Source: Metabacillus mangrovi (GTDB lineage Bacteria; Bacillota; Bacilli; Bacillales; Bacillaceae). From it: a stretch of 64,000 nucleotides of DNA. A program made the position numbers and the translations under genes. The stretch spans positions 62,001 through 126,000 of the forward strand of contig NZ_WMIB01000004.1 in assembly GCF_009711125.1 (NCBI RefSeq), written 5' to 3'. Positions 61,740 through 64,000 of this stretch are shown here, one piece after another. Under the pieces are notes generated by a model that saw only the letters and a list, made by a program, of their open reading frames with translations, was not told the DNA's origin and did no database searches. Numbering within the stretch: position 1 is the stretch's first letter; every line of letters starts with the position of its first letter.

Positions 61740-62903
61740 ATGGAACATTTAATCCAGCCAAGGGTAAAGGACATCGAAATGTCAGGCATCCGGAAATTTT
61801 TCAACCTGGTAGCCGATTATGAAGATGTTGTGTCTTTGACGATTGGACAGCCAGATTTTTTTACCCCCCATCATGTAAAAGCAGCTGCAAAAAAAGCAAT
61901 TGATGAAAACTTCACTTCCTACACCCATAATGCCGGGTATGCTGAATTGAGGAAAGCAGCATGTGAATATGTACATACCAAATACAGGCTTTCTTACAGT
62001 CCAGAAGATGAGATCATTGTAACTGCAGGGGCCAGCCAGGCGATTGACATCAGCCTGAGGACGATATTGGATGCCGGAAGCGAGGTCATTCTCCCGGGAC
62101 CTGTATATCCGGGGTACGAGCCGATTATCAGGCTTTGCGGCGGAGTTCCGGTTCATGCTGATACGACGAGAACGCAATTTAAATTAACGGCAGAGCAGAT
62201 CGAGGCAAGGCTGACGGATAAGACGAGATGTGTGATCCTTCCCTACCCATCGAATCCTACGGGGATGACATTAGATAAGGAAGAGCTCCAGAAAATCGCA
62301 GACCTGCTGCGGAACAGGGACATTTTTATCCTCTCAGATGAAATCTACAGCGAGCTCGTCTTTACTGAAGCCCATTATTCGATTGCAGAGATGCTGCCCG
62401 AACAGACAATTGTCATTAATGGCCTGTCCAAATCCCACAGTATGACGGGATGGCGGATCGGGTTTGTATTTGCGAGGAAGAACATCATAAAACATATGCT
62501 GAAGGTGCATCAATACAACGTTTCTTGCGCATCTTCCATTTCCCAGAAGGCAGCTTATGAAGCATTGACGAACGGAATGGACGATGCTCTTATCATGAGA
62601 GACCAGTACCGGAAGAGAATGGAATATGTTTATGGCAGGCTCATCAAAATGGGGATTGAAACAGCAAGGCCTTCCGGTGCATTTTATATCTTCCCATCCA
62701 TAAAAAAATTCGGGCTTTCTTCATTCGACTTTGCTTTATCATTAGTCAGTGACGGCGGAGTGGCGGTTGTACCGGGAAGTGCTTTTTCAAGCTATGGAGA
62801 AGGCTATATCAGGATCTCTTACGCCTACTCTCTTGAGGAGCTTGAAAAAGGGATGGACCGGCTAGATCACTACATTCGCAATGTAGTGCAGCCTGCTTAT
62901 TAA
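61740..62903 (+). CDS. patA: N-acetyl-diaminopimelate aminotransferase PatA
   Basis: A PLP-dependent class I aminotransferase of 387 residues that converts N-acetyl-2-amino-6-oxopimelate to N-acetyl-LL-diaminopimelate. Lys231 in NGLSKSHSMTGWRIG binds the cofactor; YPSNPTG and ILSDEIYSELVF are also family marks. The match to B. subtilis PatA is good, and the next gene is a kinA-like kinase, as in that species. AAAAGGTG precedes the ATG. Together with dapH and dapL it supplies the acetylase branch of lysine synthesis. Confidence 0.92.
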   Translation: MEHLIQPRVKDIEMSGIRKFFNLVADYEDVVSLTIGQPDFFTPHHVKAAAKKAIDENFTSYTHNAGYAELRKAACEYVHTKYRLSYSPEDEIIVTAGASQAIDISLRTILDAGSEVILPGPVYPGYEPIIRLCGGVPVHADTTRTQFKLTAEQIEARLTDKTRCVILPYPSNPTGMTLDKEELQKIADLLRNRDIFILSDEIYSELVFTEAHYSIAEMLPEQTIVINGLSKSHSMTGWRIGFVFARKNIIKHMLKVHQYNVSCASSISQKAAYEALTNGMDDALIMRDQYRKRMEYVYGRLIKMGIETARPSGAFYIFPSIKKFGLSSFDFALSLVSDGGVAVVPGSAFSSYGEGYIRISYAYSLEELEKGMDRLDHYIRNVVQPAY

Positions 62904-62905
62904 CG

Positions 62906-62942
62906 AAAAAAAGGACGCTCATCTCTGCGGGCGTCCTTTTTT
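62906..62942. terminator. Bidirectional terminator
   Basis: Arms AAAAAGGACGC (62908-62918) and GCGTCCTTTTT (62931-62941) between convergent patA and kinA. Confidence 0.88.
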
Positions 62943-64000
62943 AATGGGAAAAGCAAGCGTAAACGTGGTGCCGGTCCCCGGCTCACTAATGAGGGATACC
63001 TTCCCGGAATGGTTTTCAATGATATTATATGTAATCATCAGCCCCAGTCCGGTCCCTTTTTCTTTCGTGGTAAAGAAGGGATCCCCCATTTTGGTGAGAA
63101 CAGACTCAGGTATCCCTTCTCCTTCATCCTGTACCTTTATGATCACTTCCTCCTCTTCAAAAAAGGAGCTGATGATCACTTTCCCTCCATTTGGCATAGC
63201 GTCAATCGCATTCTTGATCAAGTTTATAAAAACTTGCTTCAGCTGATTCGGATCTCCATGGAGAATGGCTTCCTCTCTCTCGTGTCTATTCTCTATATAT
63301 ACCCCTTTTAAGTTTGCCTGCGTCTCCAGCAGTGTGGTTACTTCCAAGATCAGTTTTTTCATATCTGTTTTAACAAAAACACTGGCTTGAGGCTTTGCGA
63401 GCACCAATAGTTCACTGAGGATTAACTCGATCCGGTTCAGTTCCCCGAAAATAATTTCAAAGTACTGCTCGTTTTGATTCTCCTTCGTTTTCATAAGCTG
63501 CAGAAAGCCTTTGATGGCTGTGAGAGGATTCCTGATTTCATGGGCGATCCCTGCCGCCAGCTGGCCCGCTACCGAAAGCTTTTCAGAGCGCAAAATTAAT
63601 TCTTCCGTTTTTTTCTTTTCAGATAAATCCCGAAGAATGACCTGAACGGCAGGCTCTCCGAAATAAGAGGTCGGGATGCAGACCATTTCTGTATAAATGC
63701 GCTGATTTTCGTACGTTCTCCAAGAGATTTCACCAACCTCTGAATCCGTTATCCCCTTCAGAACCCTCTCGAGCATCTCCATCGCATGCTGCTGCTGATC
63801 TCCGTCCATAAACTGTGTAAAACCCTTACCGAGCATATCCTGATAACCGGCTGCTTTGAACATTTTCACTCCGGATTCATTGATAAATACCCACTTGCTG
63901 CTATGAATAACAGCTATCGTATCCAGTGAATTTTGAACAAGCCGCTGATACCGTTCCCGGCTTTTCTGCAGGACCCGCTGAAACCTTTTGCGGGCTGAAA
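62919..64000 (-). CDS. kinA: PAS-domain sporulation histidine kinase KinA (C-terminal part)
   Basis: The frame stays open to the window edge, so the gene is cut. The visible 360 residues include a complete PAS domain (ERYQRLVQNSLDTIAVIHSS, FINESGVKMFKAAGYQDMLG), then the H box GQLAAGIAHEIRNPLTAIKG, N box LIKNAIDAMPNGG, G1 DEGEGIPE, F box and G2 KEKGTGLGLMITYNII. The region around the H box matches B. subtilis KinA closely in my memory, and its position next to patA agrees. KinA phosphorylates Spo0F to start sporulation. KinE is the main alternative. Confidence 0.85.
   Translation of the reverse strand, partial: SARKRFQRVLQKSRERYQRLVQNSLDTIAVIHSSKWVFINESGVKMFKAAGYQDMLGKGFTQFMDGDQQQHAMEMLERVLKGITDSEVGEISWRTYENQRIYTEMVCIPTSYFGEPAVQVILRDLSEKKKTEELILRSEKLSVAGQLAAGIAHEIRNPLTAIKGFLQLMKTKENQNEQYFEIIFGELNRIELILSELLVLAKPQASVFVKTDMKKLILEVTTLLETQANLKGVYIENRHEREEAILHGDPNQLKQVFINLIKNAIDAMPNGGKVIISSFFEEEEVIIKVQDEGEGIPESVLTKMGDPFFTTKEKGTGLGLMITYNIIENHSGKVSLISEPGTGTTFTLAFPIKKGRPQR

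Overview
The window looks like a chromosomal segment of an endospore-forming member of the Bacillaceae. It has strong AGGAGG-type ribosome binding sites, many TTG and GTG starts, hairpin plus T-run terminators after most genes, and sporulation genes (abbA, a kinA-like kinase at the right edge, a KinB-like kinase). From about 28 kb to the right end it carries most of a block that I recall from Bacillus subtilis: ykuV-ykuU-ykuT-ykuS-dapL-dapH-ccpC ... ykuL-abbA-ykuK-ykuJ ... ykuI ... fadH-ykuE ... ykuD-ykuC ... ykyB ... cheV ... patA-kinA. Extra genes are interleaved: a TSUP exporter, a VOC protein, a manganese catalase, ppx-ppk, an HD-GYP protein, transporters and others. No rRNA, tRNA, CRISPR array, phage or insertion sequence was seen.

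Layout. 0-9 kb: the N-terminus of a TetR regulator divergent from a small membrane protein, two GNAT acetyltransferases, gluconokinase, an acyl-CoA dehydrogenase, aminopeptidase AmpS, a PHP hydrolase and a G3E GTPase. 8.5-11.7 kb: OpuA-type compatible-solute ABC importer, with the binding protein gene divergent from the ATPase-permease pair. 11.7-12.4 kb: a non-coding array of 190-bp repeats. 12.5-19.3 kb: quinone reductase-like protein, ABC-F protein YkpA, DUF4349 lipoprotein, signal peptidase I, RodA, HxlR regulator. 19.4-26.1 kb: alkaline phosphatase behind a PhoP-box-like promoter, an NSS transporter, a degenerate ABC exporter half and sucrose-6-phosphate hydrolase. 26.2-27.0 kb: an array of 21/18-bp repeats, then a cold-shock gene with a structured leader.

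28-46.7 kb: thiol/peroxide defence (YkuV, YkuU), the MscS channel YkuT behind a sigma-B-like promoter, the acetyl-diaminopimelate lysine branch (DapL, DapH), CcpC, a CBS protein of the c-di-AMP-binding type, the AbrB antirepressor AbbA, and an un-annotated small RNA that I identify as FsrA by its Fur-box promoter, C-rich loop and terminator. Then come an EAL-domain protein with an altered active site, FadH behind an exact FadR-type operator, the Tat substrate YkuE, and polyphosphate kinase with exopolyphosphatase. 46.8-64 kb: L,D-transpeptidase YkuD, MFS YkuC, HD-GYP, YkyB, a small alarmone hydrolase, CheV, a DUF1906 protein, two transporters, the KinB-like kinase, a CBS-GGDEF protein, CorA, aminotransferase PatA and the C-terminal part of KinA.

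How the genes connect. DapH, PatA and DapL supply three steps of the acetylated lysine/diaminopimelate route. Alkaline phosphatase, Ppk and Ppx form a phosphate-storage and scavenging theme. YkuI, the HD-GYP protein, the GGDEF protein, the CBS protein and the alarmone hydrolase all belong to second-messenger families. The most unusual non-coding items are the two repeat arrays, the FsrA-like RNA, the nested palindrome in the csp leader and the hairpin covering the ykuS ribosome binding site. All coordinates, repeat periods and motif matches were counted by eye; comparisons with B. subtilis are from memory.
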